DNA of 64,000 nucleotides from Virgibacillus sp. NKC19-16 (GTDB lineage: Bacteria; Bacillota; Bacilli; Bacillales; Amphibacillaceae), in contig NZ_CP074373.1 of the NCBI RefSeq assembly GCF_021560035.1, positions 430,001 to 494,000 of the forward strand. The letters run 5' to 3'. The translations under genes were made by a program, and so were the position numbers. Every line of letters begins with the position of its first letter. Position 1 is the first letter of the stretch. Positions 52,935 to 60,781 of this stretch are shown here, in pieces. The notes beneath the pieces are model-generated. The model worked only from the letters and a program-made list of their open reading frames with translations, did no database searches and had not been told where the DNA came from.

Positions 52935-53957
52935 TCATTTTACTTTTCCTTTTAAATACCCTTGCCATCTTAGTAAACTCTCCTTCATTTTCGGGTCTTT
53001 CTCTATTGAACTCAGTGCATCTAGTAAATGAATGTGGCCAATATGGTACTTCCAGTTTGCTACATTTGGATATCCTCCATCTGTTGTATAATGAGTCAGG
53101 TCGTATGCTGTACGATTTCCTAAATCGTATAGTGGAAGCATTCTTTTTAAAGTAATGATCCCCTCATCATATAACCATTTTGTATCTTTATCGCCTGTTA
53201 TATTATATAAATCATATAATCCGATTAAAGAAAACATGAATCCGTTTAAAATATAACTAGGGGGATCTGTTGGGCATTCTTCATAGAATAGAAATTTGTT
53301 TTCAAATTTAGCCAGCACACCATTGTTCGTGGACGAGGTTTTAAAAAGTGGCTTGGCTTTTAATGCACATATACTATATTTATTATTTTTCGTCAGGAAA
53401 AATGCCCGAGATAACACCGACATCCCCATTCCTAAACCGATAGCTGAATACCACGGGGCTTTTAATTTATTCAGTCTACTCGGATAAAAATCATGATCAA
53501 ATATATATGCCCAGCCACCTCGGGAATCTTGATGATTTACAAACCAATTAGCCACTTTTAAGAATTTACTTTTACTTGCTCCATCGTTGTTTTTCAAATA
53601 AAGGCTAAAATGTTGCAAGCCGTACTGAGCAATAGTAGATGGATTAAAATATTCGCCATGAGCATAAATTGTTTTTGGAATTCCTTCATTCGTGAATGTA
53701 ACATTCCAGTTTTCAACCTTGTTTTTATCATAATGTAAATAATTACCTTTATAATCATAGTGTTTAATATCGGATGTCATCGCGTTGGTCACGTTCATTT
53801 TTAACGTTTTCTCTTTTTCTTTCCATTCTTTTTCGATATTGTATCCCTTTTCTATTAAAGAAATAGGTACAAATAAATCATTCCCTATCTTTTTCCCTAT
53901 ATCTTCAAACGTATCATGTAGGATCACTTTAATATTATCAATTGATCCAGATTCCAT
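52935..53957 (-). CDS. D-glucuronyl C5-epimerase-like protein
   Basis: 340 residues with no signal peptide. The C-terminal half carries LNGFMFSLIGLYDLYNITGD, LKRMLPLYDLGNRTAYDLTHY and WQGYLKG. These are strikingly like the catalytic C-terminal domain (C5-epim_C) of heparan sulfate D-glucuronyl C5-epimerase, including the LYD...YDL.H Tyr positions. The N-terminal part (about 80-200) matches the family barrel region. The enzyme would invert C5 of a uronic acid in a polymer. It is last in the leftward operon with a glycosyltransferase and the acetyltransferase. Confidence 0.8.
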   Translation of the reverse strand: MESGSIDNIKVILHDTFEDIGKKIGNDLFVPISLIEKGYNIEKEWKEKEKTLKMNVTNAMTSDIKHYDYKGNYLHYDKNKVENWNVTFTNEGIPKTIYAHGEYFNPSTIAQYGLQHFSLYLKNNDGASKSKFLKVANWFVNHQDSRGGWAYIFDHDFYPSRLNKLKAPWYSAIGLGMGMSVLSRAFFLTKNNKYSICALKAKPLFKTSSTNNGVLAKFENKFLFYEECPTDPPSYILNGFMFSLIGLYDLYNITGDKDTKWLYDEGIITLKRMLPLYDLGNRTAYDLTHYTTDGGYPNVANWKYHIGHIHLLDALSSIEKDPKMKESLLRWQGYLKGKVK

Positions 53958-54075
53958 AAGTTTTCACCTCTTCTTATATTGTAAAAATCCTAAATAAATA
54001 TCGTACACATGGGTAACACTTTCTCAAAAATGAGATGTGCGCGTTCATTTCATTCTATTAAGGAAGTAATTCACT

Positions 54076-55305
54076 CTAACTTTCACTTGAAAAGAGTGAT
54101 TGATAAATAGTAAACAATTGCTCCTCCATATTTTCCCATGAATATATATTTTCCATTACCTTACGACCATTACTACTCATTTGTTTTAATTTACTTTTAT
54201 TATCATGAAGAAAAAGGATAGCATCTGCAAAATCTTGAGATGTTGCCTTCTTTTTTTCAATGACATACCCACATTGATGTGTACGTATAAAATCCTCCAT
54301 TTCATGACATTTATTCACTACGACCGGTATACCATTATTAAGGTAACTAAAAAATTTATTCGGCAATGAATAAGTGTGATTAAGGGAGTTTTCTACATCG
54401 TCTAGGTTAATCCAGCCAAGGTCAATATCTTTCATATGGTTTGGAATCGAATGATAATCTACCCATTTAGTTAACTGTATATTTCTTTTAAGATGATCCG
54501 GTACGATGATAGAATCCCCATATCGATTTCCTCCAATAATTTTAAATTTAAAATCTATTTTTTTTGAACATATTTCAGATATGCCAAAAATCATTTCTTT
54601 ACCCTCTTTTTTATTATCGATGTTTCCTTCAAATCCCATTATTAACCCATTCGCATCATATGTTTTAGGTACATAGTTTTTGGCCAGTGGAGGGGAGTTA
54701 TAGATCACTTCCACAGGTAATTTTGGTATTTGTGATAAATACCATGATTTAATTGAATTTGAAACAGTAATGACATAATCGACTTCTTCAAGCATTGTAA
54801 GAAGTTTTAGTTTTAAAATATTCCTGGTCTCCTCTGGATATCTGGGATCTAATGGATCTGGTGTCAATTCGTGGCTATCGTAAATTAATTTTACATCTTT
54901 CCCTTTTCTTTTCTTCATCAATCGTTTTATACCAACTCCAGCAAAAAGAGAGAGATACTCATGTGTATGATATATATCTGCATTTTCCTCGATGGCAAGT
55001 TGTGTTAAAGGATTATTAAATCCCTGACTTTCCCAAGCTGTTTCGTTACTTAAGACTTTGCTCAATGGCTTCCTGCTATTCTCTGACTCGTATGTGACAA
55101 TTTTAATTCCTTCATGGGTAAAAACTTTATTCCTAAATTGATTCTTAAAAGGGGTTCCGTCAATGTCGAACAATCGTCCATTGATCCTAGGAACGACCAT
55201 CGTGACATTGTAGCCCTTTTTTTGTAAGCTCATTGCTTCCTTTTTGAAAATTCTTGCATCCATAAATGGATGATAAGCAACAACCATGCAAACCTTTTTT
55301 GCCAT
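54076..55305 (-). CDS. Glycosyltransferase, GT-B fold, paralogue 2
   Basis: 409 residues from the ATG at 55305 (AAAGGATG upstream). VCMVVAYHPFMDARIFKKEA and FFSYLNNGIPVVVNKCHEME mirror the paralogue at 47825-49051. The two probably add successive residues of the same glycan or arose by local duplication. Cytoplasmic. It precedes the C5-epimerase gene in a leftward operon. Confidence 0.78.
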   Translation of the reverse strand: MAKKVCMVVAYHPFMDARIFKKEAMSLQKKGYNVTMVVPRINGRLFDIDGTPFKNQFRNKVFTHEGIKIVTYESENSRKPLSKVLSNETAWESQGFNNPLTQLAIEENADIYHTHEYLSLFAGVGIKRLMKKRKGKDVKLIYDSHELTPDPLDPRYPEETRNILKLKLLTMLEEVDYVITVSNSIKSWYLSQIPKLPVEVIYNSPPLAKNYVPKTYDANGLIMGFEGNIDNKKEGKEMIFGISEICSKKIDFKFKIIGGNRYGDSIIVPDHLKRNIQLTKWVDYHSIPNHMKDIDLGWINLDDVENSLNHTYSLPNKFFSYLNNGIPVVVNKCHEMEDFIRTHQCGYVIEKKKATSQDFADAILFLHDNKSKLKQMSSNGRKVMENIYSWENMEEQLFTIYQSLFSSES

Positions 55306-55437
55306 ATAATTCATCCTTTCTTGAACATGTAAATATGCTATGGAAACCATGGAAGGCCTTTACACTATCCCGTGGCTATCTCTCGCATCCGAATAATGAT
55401 TTAACCTGCATTTAGTTATAAAAATTAGCTGTGCATG

Positions 55438-56118
55438 TCAGAAATTAATTTTCTTTGCGGGAACCCCTGCGGCAGTTATATGATCATCCAAATCCTTTGT
55501 AACAACTGCCCCTGCCCCTACAATTGTGTTATTTCCAACGGTGATATCTGGCAGTAGGGAGGCATTATTTCCAATCTTAGCTCCCTTTTTAATATATGGC
55601 CCTTTTAAGGAAAAGTTTTGAGCCCCCATATATTTATCATTCGACATGGACACACATGGTCCAATAAAAACATGATCCTCTAATGTTGTATCTCCAGTTA
55701 CATATGCAAGTGTTTGAATCGTGCAGTTTTTACCTATAGTTGTGTTCAGTTCAACAATAGCAGCCCTTCCAACAACCGATTCATCTCCAATGGCAACGTT
55801 CTCTCTGATACTTGCGTGATCCCCAATAAAAACGTTTCTTCCGATAGTGGTGCCTGAATAGATGGAAGTTAAATGTCCAACGGTGGTGCCGGACTGGATC
55901 ATCAGCCGAGCATTGCTTTTCGAACTCTTACGCATTCGTTGATTGGCAGCTGGTTGGATTCCTAAGACACAACTATTACCAATGGTGACATCATCCCCAA
56001 TTTGAGTGCCTTGTAAAATGACGGTATGATGCCCGATTACAACATTTTCACCAATCTGCACATTTTCTTCAATAACAACATGATTACCAATCTGTGTGTT
56101 TTCTGGGATGGTAGACAT
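55438..56118 (-). CDS. Hexapeptide-repeat N-acetyltransferase (WbpD/WlbB-like)
   Basis: 226 residues from the ATG at 56118 (AAGGAGG upstream). At least ten left-handed beta-helix hexapeptide repeats (for example TQIGNHVVIEENVQIGENVV) are followed by a short C-terminal AAGVPAKKINF. In the diacetamido-uronic acid route, WbpD acetylates the 3-amino group of UDP-GlcNAc3NA using acetyl-CoA. Placement beside the other Wbp-like genes supports this role. Confidence 0.8.
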   Translation of the reverse strand: MSTIPENTQIGNHVVIEENVQIGENVVIGHHTVILQGTQIGDDVTIGNSCVLGIQPAANQRMRKSSKSNARLMIQSGTTVGHLTSIYSGTTIGRNVFIGDHASIRENVAIGDESVVGRAAIVELNTTIGKNCTIQTLAYVTGDTTLEDHVFIGPCVSMSNDKYMGAQNFSLKGPYIKKGAKIGNNASLLPDITVGNNTIVGAGAVVTKDLDDHITAAGVPAKKINF

Positions 56119-56134
56119 ATGAAAAAACTCCTCC

Positions 56135-57055
56135 TTACGTATGAAGTATACGTTCAATTATTTTAACCAGCTGCTTTGTTCGTTGCTTAACTGAATGTCT
56201 CTGACGAACAAAGTGGTACCCCTGTTCAGCAATTTTTTGCCGTTCTGTATCATGCGTTAAATAATATGCAGCCTTTTCTTTAAAATTAGTTTCATCTATC
56301 GGGATAAAATGAACCCCTGGTATAAAGCCAAGATCCTCCAACTCTTTAAACGTTGGGGCTAGTAGAAGTGTCTTGCAAGCGAGTGCTTCAAAATATTTTA
56401 TGACAGGGTAGTTTAGAACGGAAGGGCAGGTAAAGAAAATTTTGGCCTGGTTGATTTCCTTTGCGTATGTGTGCCCAATAAGATTGATGCTTTCTTCTTT
56501 TTCACTGAATTCCCGGTAACCTGGATGATTGTGATAGGTAAAATTTGAATTACCTGTATAGAACTTCAAAATCTTTTGCCTCAATGGATAATAGTCATTA
56601 ACTGCTCCCATCATTAATAAATTGATTTTCTTTTCTAATCCGAAATCCTTATATGATGCTATGTTAACAAAGTGTGGCAGCCATTCCATTTTACGTTTAA
56701 ATTCCGGATACGTTTTTATAAATGTGTCCCGTACAACAGGGAACACGTAAGAAATTTTATTTTTGTATATATAATTTCTTCTGAGCTCTGTAAATCGATG
56801 AACGTCATTGACGAATATACCTGTAGGAATATCAATATGGGCGAGTCCTTTGATCATGGGGAACATTTGTTGATCTATATCATTTAATACCAATATAAAA
56901 TCTGGTCGAGTAGGAATTTGTTTTAAGATATGGCTAATATGACCGGATTTTCTCCAAAAGGTTACATTCATCCTATTTGTAAGTTCCTGTTCTAAATAAT
57001 GAAAGTTTTTATTCAGCTGTCTTGATGTATCTTCTGCAATAAATAATACATGCAT
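56135..57055 (-). CDS. CgeB-like glycosyltransferase
   Basis: 306 residues. KYFEALACKTLLLAPTFKEL (about 230-250) is the conserved donor-site region of the CgeB/DUF3880-type GT1 group. In B. subtilis, CgeB is a spore-maturation protein involved in glycosylating the outer spore surface. It leads the leftward operon with the acetyltransferase, paralogue glycosyltransferase and C5-epimerase genes. Confidence 0.75.
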   Translation of the reverse strand: MHVLFIAEDTSRQLNKNFHYLEQELTNRMNVTFWRKSGHISHILKQIPTRPDFILVLNDIDQQMFPMIKGLAHIDIPTGIFVNDVHRFTELRRNYIYKNKISYVFPVVRDTFIKTYPEFKRKMEWLPHFVNIASYKDFGLEKKINLLMMGAVNDYYPLRQKILKFYTGNSNFTYHNHPGYREFSEKEESINLIGHTYAKEINQAKIFFTCPSVLNYPVIKYFEALACKTLLLAPTFKELEDLGFIPGVHFIPIDETNFKEKAAYYLTHDTERQKIAEQGYHFVRQRHSVKQRTKQLVKIIERILHT

Positions 57056-57127
57056 TAAGCTTTCACCTCCTTTCTAAAAGAATCTAGTAGGACAAAAGCC
57101 AAATTTGTTTTTTCGTTATGATAGTCT

Positions 57128-57156
57128 ACCTTGTTTCATTGTTGGCGCATAGAATA
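57128..57156 (+). promoter_or_regulatory. Candidate sigma-K promoter of the WbpB-like gene
   Basis: ACC at 57128-57130, 17 bases, then CATAGAATA (57148-57156), which fits AC-N16/17-CATANNNTA. It lies 34 bases before the ATG. The short motif could be chance, but a second example precedes the SDR operon. Confidence 0.35.
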
Positions 57157-57190
57157 CATTAGTATTTTATAAAGAGTGAGGAGATTTTTT

Positions 57191-58132
57191 ATGAAAGTTG
57201 GTGTGATTGGAACAGGAAATATGGGAGAGAATCATGTGCGTACGTATTTGTCGATGCATGATCATTGCCAGCTTGTAGGTATATACGATAATGATGAAAA
57301 CAAAAGTCAGCAGATTGCCCAGAAGTACAACGTAAAACAGTTTCAATCGATCGATGACCTTCTTCAATCCGTTGATGCTGTCAGCATTGCTGTCCCAACG
57401 GAGTTTCATTATGATATCGGGTTAGCATGTATACAACAGAATGTCCACATGTTGATGGAGAAACCTGTTACTAGTACAGTTGCTCAGGCTGAAGATTTGC
57501 TTTATAAGGCCCGTAAAAAAGGCGTGAAACTGCAGGTGGGACATATTGAGCTTTTTAATCCATTAATTCAAGTTCTTACAAAAATGTTAAAACATGAAAC
57601 GATTGTTGGACTTATTTTTCACAGAATGAGCTCAGTTGATGAAAGGATTAAACATGTTGATGTTGTGAAGGATTTAATGATTCATGACCTTTATATTTTA
57701 AATGAACTCGTTAAGGATAGCGTAGTTGCATATTATGCACTCGGAAAAGTTATTGACAATATACCTAAACATGCGGTTGCTATTACTCGATCTTCAGAAG
57801 GAGTTACAGCGCAATTTACGGCAAGTTTCAAATCAAAAAAGAAGGTTAGGAACATTCAAATCCTCACAGAGGACGCTTTTATTGCAGCTGATATTTTAAA
57901 TAGGGAAATCAAAATAACACATGCTTATGCAGAGAATACTTCTGACATCACCGTACCTGCATGGCAAACGATTCAAATCGACGATTCACTGCAACCATTA
58001 AACGTTCAGTTATTGGACTTTATCAATTGTATTAGGTTCGACAAAGAGCCTTCCGTTTCAGCCGAAGACGGATTAAAGGTGCTTATGATTAGTAATAAAA
58101 TAAGTCAGTCCATTATCGATCACAAAGATTAG
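57191..58132 (+). CDS. Gfo/Idh/MocA oxidoreductase (WbpB-like)
   Basis: 313 residues from ATG 57191 (GAGGAGA upstream). Rossmann motif GVIGTGNMGENHVR (3-16), the family EKP motif in MLMEKPVT, and a catalytic His-rich C-terminal domain. In the Wbp route this enzyme oxidises C3 of UDP-GlcNAcA for the WbpE transamination. It is divergent from the CgeB-like operon. Confidence 0.8.
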   Translation: MKVGVIGTGNMGENHVRTYLSMHDHCQLVGIYDNDENKSQQIAQKYNVKQFQSIDDLLQSVDAVSIAVPTEFHYDIGLACIQQNVHMLMEKPVTSTVAQAEDLLYKARKKGVKLQVGHIELFNPLIQVLTKMLKHETIVGLIFHRMSSVDERIKHVDVVKDLMIHDLYILNELVKDSVVAYYALGKVIDNIPKHAVAITRSSEGVTAQFTASFKSKKKVRNIQILTEDAFIAADILNREIKITHAYAENTSDITVPAWQTIQIDDSLQPLNVQLLDFINCIRFDKEPSVSAEDGLKVLMISNKISQSIIDHKD

Positions 58133-58165
58133 CTTTATTCAATATAAAAAAGGCAACAGTGGCTC

Positions 58166-58188
58166 CCCCACCTAGATGTTAGGTGGGG
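58166..58188 (+). terminator. Hairpin after the WbpB-like gene
   Basis: CCCCACCT and AGGTGGGG arms (8 bp, perfect), 7 nt loop, followed by a T-rich stretch. Confidence 0.55.
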
Positions 58189-58208
58189 ATTCGTTTTGGT
58201 AAATATAA

Positions 58209-58236
58209 AACACCCTGGCTAATGAACCAGGGTGTT
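58209..58236 (-). terminator. Terminator of the leftward spore-surface cluster
   Basis: AACACCCTGG and CCAGGGTGTT arms (10 bp, perfect) around an 8 nt loop, with a T-run on the minus strand, 21 bases after the DUF2642-like gene. Confidence 0.75.
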
Positions 58237-58256
58237 CGTCCCATAGAAGGTTAATA

Positions 58257-58469
58257 CTATGCTGCTTGAGGGAAGCGGATGAAGTTAATAGCACTTATTG
58301 CTATATATATTTTTACATTATCCCCATAGCCACTATTAACCTCGATAACTAAAACCAGTTCTGGGGTAACCGTTGAAAGAAGCCCCTCTATTAAATTACT
58401 GTCGGTAGCTATCTCAACGGTTGAGCCGATACGCGTGGCTAATTCGGCTGCAAAAGTTTCTTCAAACAT
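58257..58469 (-). CDS. Small DUF2642-like spore-surface protein
   Basis: 70 residues, mostly beta-strand pattern: GSTVEIATDSNLIEGLLSTV and ELVLVIEVNSGYGDNVKIYI. The pattern resembles the DUF2642 fold found in several coat and exosporium proteins. It follows another DUF2642-type gene by 13 bases and two CotX genes, so a spore-surface role is likely. ATG after AAGGAGG. Confidence 0.6.
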   Translation of the reverse strand: MFEETFAAELATRIGSTVEIATDSNLIEGLLSTVTPELVLVIEVNSGYGDNVKIYIAISAINFIRFPQAA

Positions 58470-58482
58470 TTAAATTCCTCCT

Positions 58483-58878
58483 TTACAATTCACTGACTGT
58501 TTCAATATTTTCAATACGAACTAGTACCTGTGCTCCAGATGCTTCAACAATAACAACATAATCGTCTCTTACTAAGAGCAAGGTGCCCGTTACTGTACCA
58601 AAAGGGACAGAAACCTCTACTTGTTCGTTTACTAAATTTAGTAATACTTCTCTAATAGTGGTAGGAGTGGTTGGTGGTAATGTGTTAGGTGGTGGTGTCA
58701 CAGTTCCATCATCGCCTGAGCCAAAACCTAAATTTAACCCCGCATCTACATTAAAGCCTGGTAAATTAATGGAGAGATTCTCACTTAGACCACTACTATT
58801 ATTCGTATTTATATTTTGAGATAGTTGATTTATTAATCTCAATACATTACTTCTTTGGCCATTTGTTAGATTTGCCAA
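58483..58878 (-). CDS. DUF2642-domain protein with proline-rich linker
   Basis: 131 residues. An Asn/Ser-rich N-terminal part is followed by a Pro/Thr linker (TPPPNTLPPTTPTT) and a C-terminal DUF2642 domain (VTGTLLLVRDDYVVIVEASG). The design, low-complexity head and small beta domain, is typical of spore crust or exosporium components. Leftward, downstream of the CotX genes. Confidence 0.65.
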   Translation of the reverse strand: MANLTNGQRSNVLRLINQLSQNINTNNSSGLSENLSINLPGFNVDAGLNLGFGSGDDGTVTPPPNTLPPTTPTTIREVLLNLVNEQVEVSVPFGTVTGTLLLVRDDYVVIVEASGAQVLVRIENIETVSEL

Positions 58879-58911
58879 TTTTATTCATTCCTTTCATACT
58901 ATTTATTTAAG

Positions 58912-58943
58912 TGGGGAATGGGAGGTCAGACCCGCATTCCCCA
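58912..58943 (-). terminator. Hairpin between the CotX-type and DUF2642 genes
   Basis: TGGGGAATG and CATTCCCCA arms (9 bp, perfect) with an inner GGTC/GACC pairing. It has no long T-run, so it could be a processing or attenuation site rather than a full terminator. Confidence 0.5.
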
Positions 58944-58962
58944 GTATTCCTTCATCCCTTGA

Positions 58963-59394
58963 TTAAAGAATGTCTAGGCTAACAACGATAGCGAGAAGTA
59001 CTTGGATTAACAACTGGATATTAACTGCTATATCCGTATCTGTTGTGGTAATTTCTACGTTTTTCGATTTTTCAACAATTGTTTTTTGGCGATTGCTCTG
59101 CCTTGTTTTGGCAATTTGATTAAAATCTTGAGTGACCTTGTTCGCCTGGTCCGTATCCGCAATAGTGATGCTGATCACAGCTGCGATTGCTGCTTGAATC
59201 CCAAGTTGTAAGGATACTGCAGCTTGCGTATCGGTGGTTACAACATCGACATCCTCTGAATCCTTGATTATAATCCATTCATCAGATACTTGTTGACTAG
59301 ATACAGATTGTTGCGCTTCCTGGTTTACAGTCGCATTATCGTCATTATCATCATCACAGTGGTCTAGCGCGCGCCATTCCTTAAGTTTCGTCAT
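58963..59394 (-). CDS. CotX-domain spore crust protein 1
   Basis: 143 residues. After a polar head come two CotX/V units: EWIIIKDSEDVDVVTTDTQA and SKNVEITTTDTDIAVNIQLL, ending in the classic VVSLDIL. In B. subtilis, CotX and CotV build the outer crust with CotY and CotZ and are coated with glycan. It forms a leftward cluster with a second copy 24 bases upstream. Confidence 0.85.
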   Translation of the reverse strand: MTKLKEWRALDHCDDDNDDNATVNQEAQQSVSSQQVSDEWIIIKDSEDVDVVTTDTQAAVSLQLGIQAAIAAVISITIADTDQANKVTQDFNQIAKTRQSNRQKTIVEKSKNVEITTTDTDIAVNIQLLIQVLLAIVVSLDIL

Positions 59395-59418
59395 ACATGA
59401 TTCACCTCTTCTCCTAAT

Positions 59419-60081
59419 CTATAAAATATCAACCATTACTACTAGTGCCAGTAGTAATTGCAGTAAAACTTGAATATTGATTACCAAGTCTGTGTCTGTA
59501 GTGGTTACATTTACGTCTTTGGAATTACAGATGAAAACCTTTTGTTTATTTACTTGTTCAGCGTTAAAATTCTGCATGAGTTCTTGACTCACAGCTTCGC
59601 CTCGATTACTATCTCCAATAGTTATACTAAGAACCAACGTAAGCGCCAATTGCAGGCCTGCTTGAAGTGAAATTCCAGCTTGTGTGTCGGTCGAGTTAAC
59701 CCTGATATTACACGATTCTTTCACCCAAATTAGCTCAGCTGATTCTTGTTCCATGAAATCGTATTGATTTCCTTCTTGTGAAACGGTGGCATCGGAACTA
59801 CCTGTATTCATTTCAAATTTATCAGTGTGATCGTCTTTGTAATCTTTTTTATACGTTTTTTTATTGCATTTGTCGCATCCCTTACTACATTTATCACAAC
59901 CGGAAGTGCATTTGTCACACCCCGTACTGCATTTATCACAACCTGTATTGCATTTACGACATCCTGTACTGCAATTTCCCTTGCACTGATGTTGATCTTT
60001 TTGATACATGTCTCGATAGTAATAGAATTTATTTTTCTTACCGTAGAGGTAGGCGGTATTCTCTTGTTTATCTGACGTCAT
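59419..60081 (-). CDS. CotX-domain spore crust protein 2 with 12-cysteine repeat
   Basis: 220 residues. The C-terminal 140 residues are a CotX domain (ELIWVKESCNIRVNSTDTQA; SKDVNVTTTDTDLVINIQVL; ending VMVDIL). The N-terminal part has a tandem repeat based on TGCDKCS with 12 Cys in about 42 residues (32-73), then a Lys/Asp-rich segment. Such Cys arrays may cross-link the crust by disulfides or bind metal. It leads the leftward crust cluster. Confidence 0.85.
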   Translation of the reverse strand: MTSDKQENTAYLYGKKNKFYYYRDMYQKDQHQCKGNCSTGCRKCNTGCDKCSTGCDKCTSGCDKCSKGCDKCNKKTYKKDYKDDHTDKFEMNTGSSDATVSQEGNQYDFMEQESAELIWVKESCNIRVNSTDTQAGISLQAGLQLALTLVLSITIGDSNRGEAVSQELMQNFNAEQVNKQKVFICNSKDVNVTTTDTDLVINIQVLLQLLLALVVMVDIL

Positions 60082-60180
60082 ATTAACACTCCTTTCTTAT
60101 AGTTATAGAATAATCTATGGATTTTCTTATTAGTCAGATTGTACACATTCACTAGAATCTCGCCTTTTTATAAAAATAAA

Positions 60181-60206
60181 GAAAACACCTATTAATAGGT
60201 GTTTTC
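60181..60206. terminator. Bidirectional terminator
   Basis: A perfect 26 bp palindrome, GAAAACACCTATT with its complement, without a loop spacer and with T/A flanks, between the CotX-2 gene and the next small gene. Confidence 0.65.
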
Positions 60207-60217
60207 CTTAATAGAGT

Positions 60218-60436
60218 TTATTCACTTGATTTGTTCGTATTTTTCTCCCCGTTATTGAATTGATCAACCTGTTTTTTCAAATCCTCAACCATCGTCCTTA
60301 GCGCTTGTTTTTGTTCATCCGATATATTTTTTTTAACTTCCTCAGGTTTAACATTATTCTTTCTTAATATATCTTGAATCATTAGTTGAATTACCTGATC
60401 AGGGACTGCCTGCTGTTTTGATGAATCGTCTGCCAT
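60218..60436 (-). CDS. Small hydrophilic protein upstream of the crust cluster
   Basis: 72 residues from the ATG at 60436 (GGAAGGTG at good spacing); an ATG two codons earlier is too close. It is highly charged, with two predicted helices (VPDQVIQLMIQDILRKNN; DEQKQALRTMVEDLKKQ). Similar short proteins accompany spore-coat genes, but no family is recognised with certainty. Confidence 0.55.
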   Translation of the reverse strand: MADDSSKQQAVPDQVIQLMIQDILRKNNVKPEEVKKNISDEQKQALRTMVEDLKKQVDQFNNGEKNTNKSSE

Positions 60437-60442
60437 ATTCAT

Positions 60443-60745
60443 TTCACCTTCCTCACTTTAATATATATTTTATTCTATGGTGCACAAGCTCAATTTGCCT
60501 GTGTTGCTGTCTACCTTTGCCCGACCTTAGTATTCCTCTTTCTAGCACACACATGGAAATTTCTTCTGAAAGGGTGTCATTCCGACTGTTACAAAAATGT
60601 CTTGTTCATGTTTTGAGTTTTTCATTGACTTTCTCGACTTTTATTCGAGTAAATAGAAAAACTGTATGGGAATAGGTGATTGCGTTCTTCCTTTTGTTCA
60701 GCTATAATATTTCCATGTGAAAAAGTTTCAGAATGAGCATAAAGA
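60443..60745 (+). other. Regulatory gap before the YfcC-family gene
   Basis: 303 bp. A CTCGA-N7-TCGAG palindrome is at 60633-60649, and a sigma-A promoter follows at 60680-60708. No open frame with a ribosome site is present. Confidence 0.45.
60680..60708 (+). promoter_or_regulatory. Sigma-A promoter of the YfcC-M20 operon
   Basis: TTGCGT (60680-60685), a 17 bp spacer and TATAAT (60703-60708), 73 bases before the start. Confidence 0.65.
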
Positions 60746-60781
60746 ATGGTCATTCGAACAGTAGGAGGACGAAATACCATT

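Noticed and set aside
59778-60086. Cys/Tyr-rich open frames on the plus strand
   Set aside because: They are the antisense of the cysteine repeat in the CotX-type gene, which has a clear domain and ribosome site.
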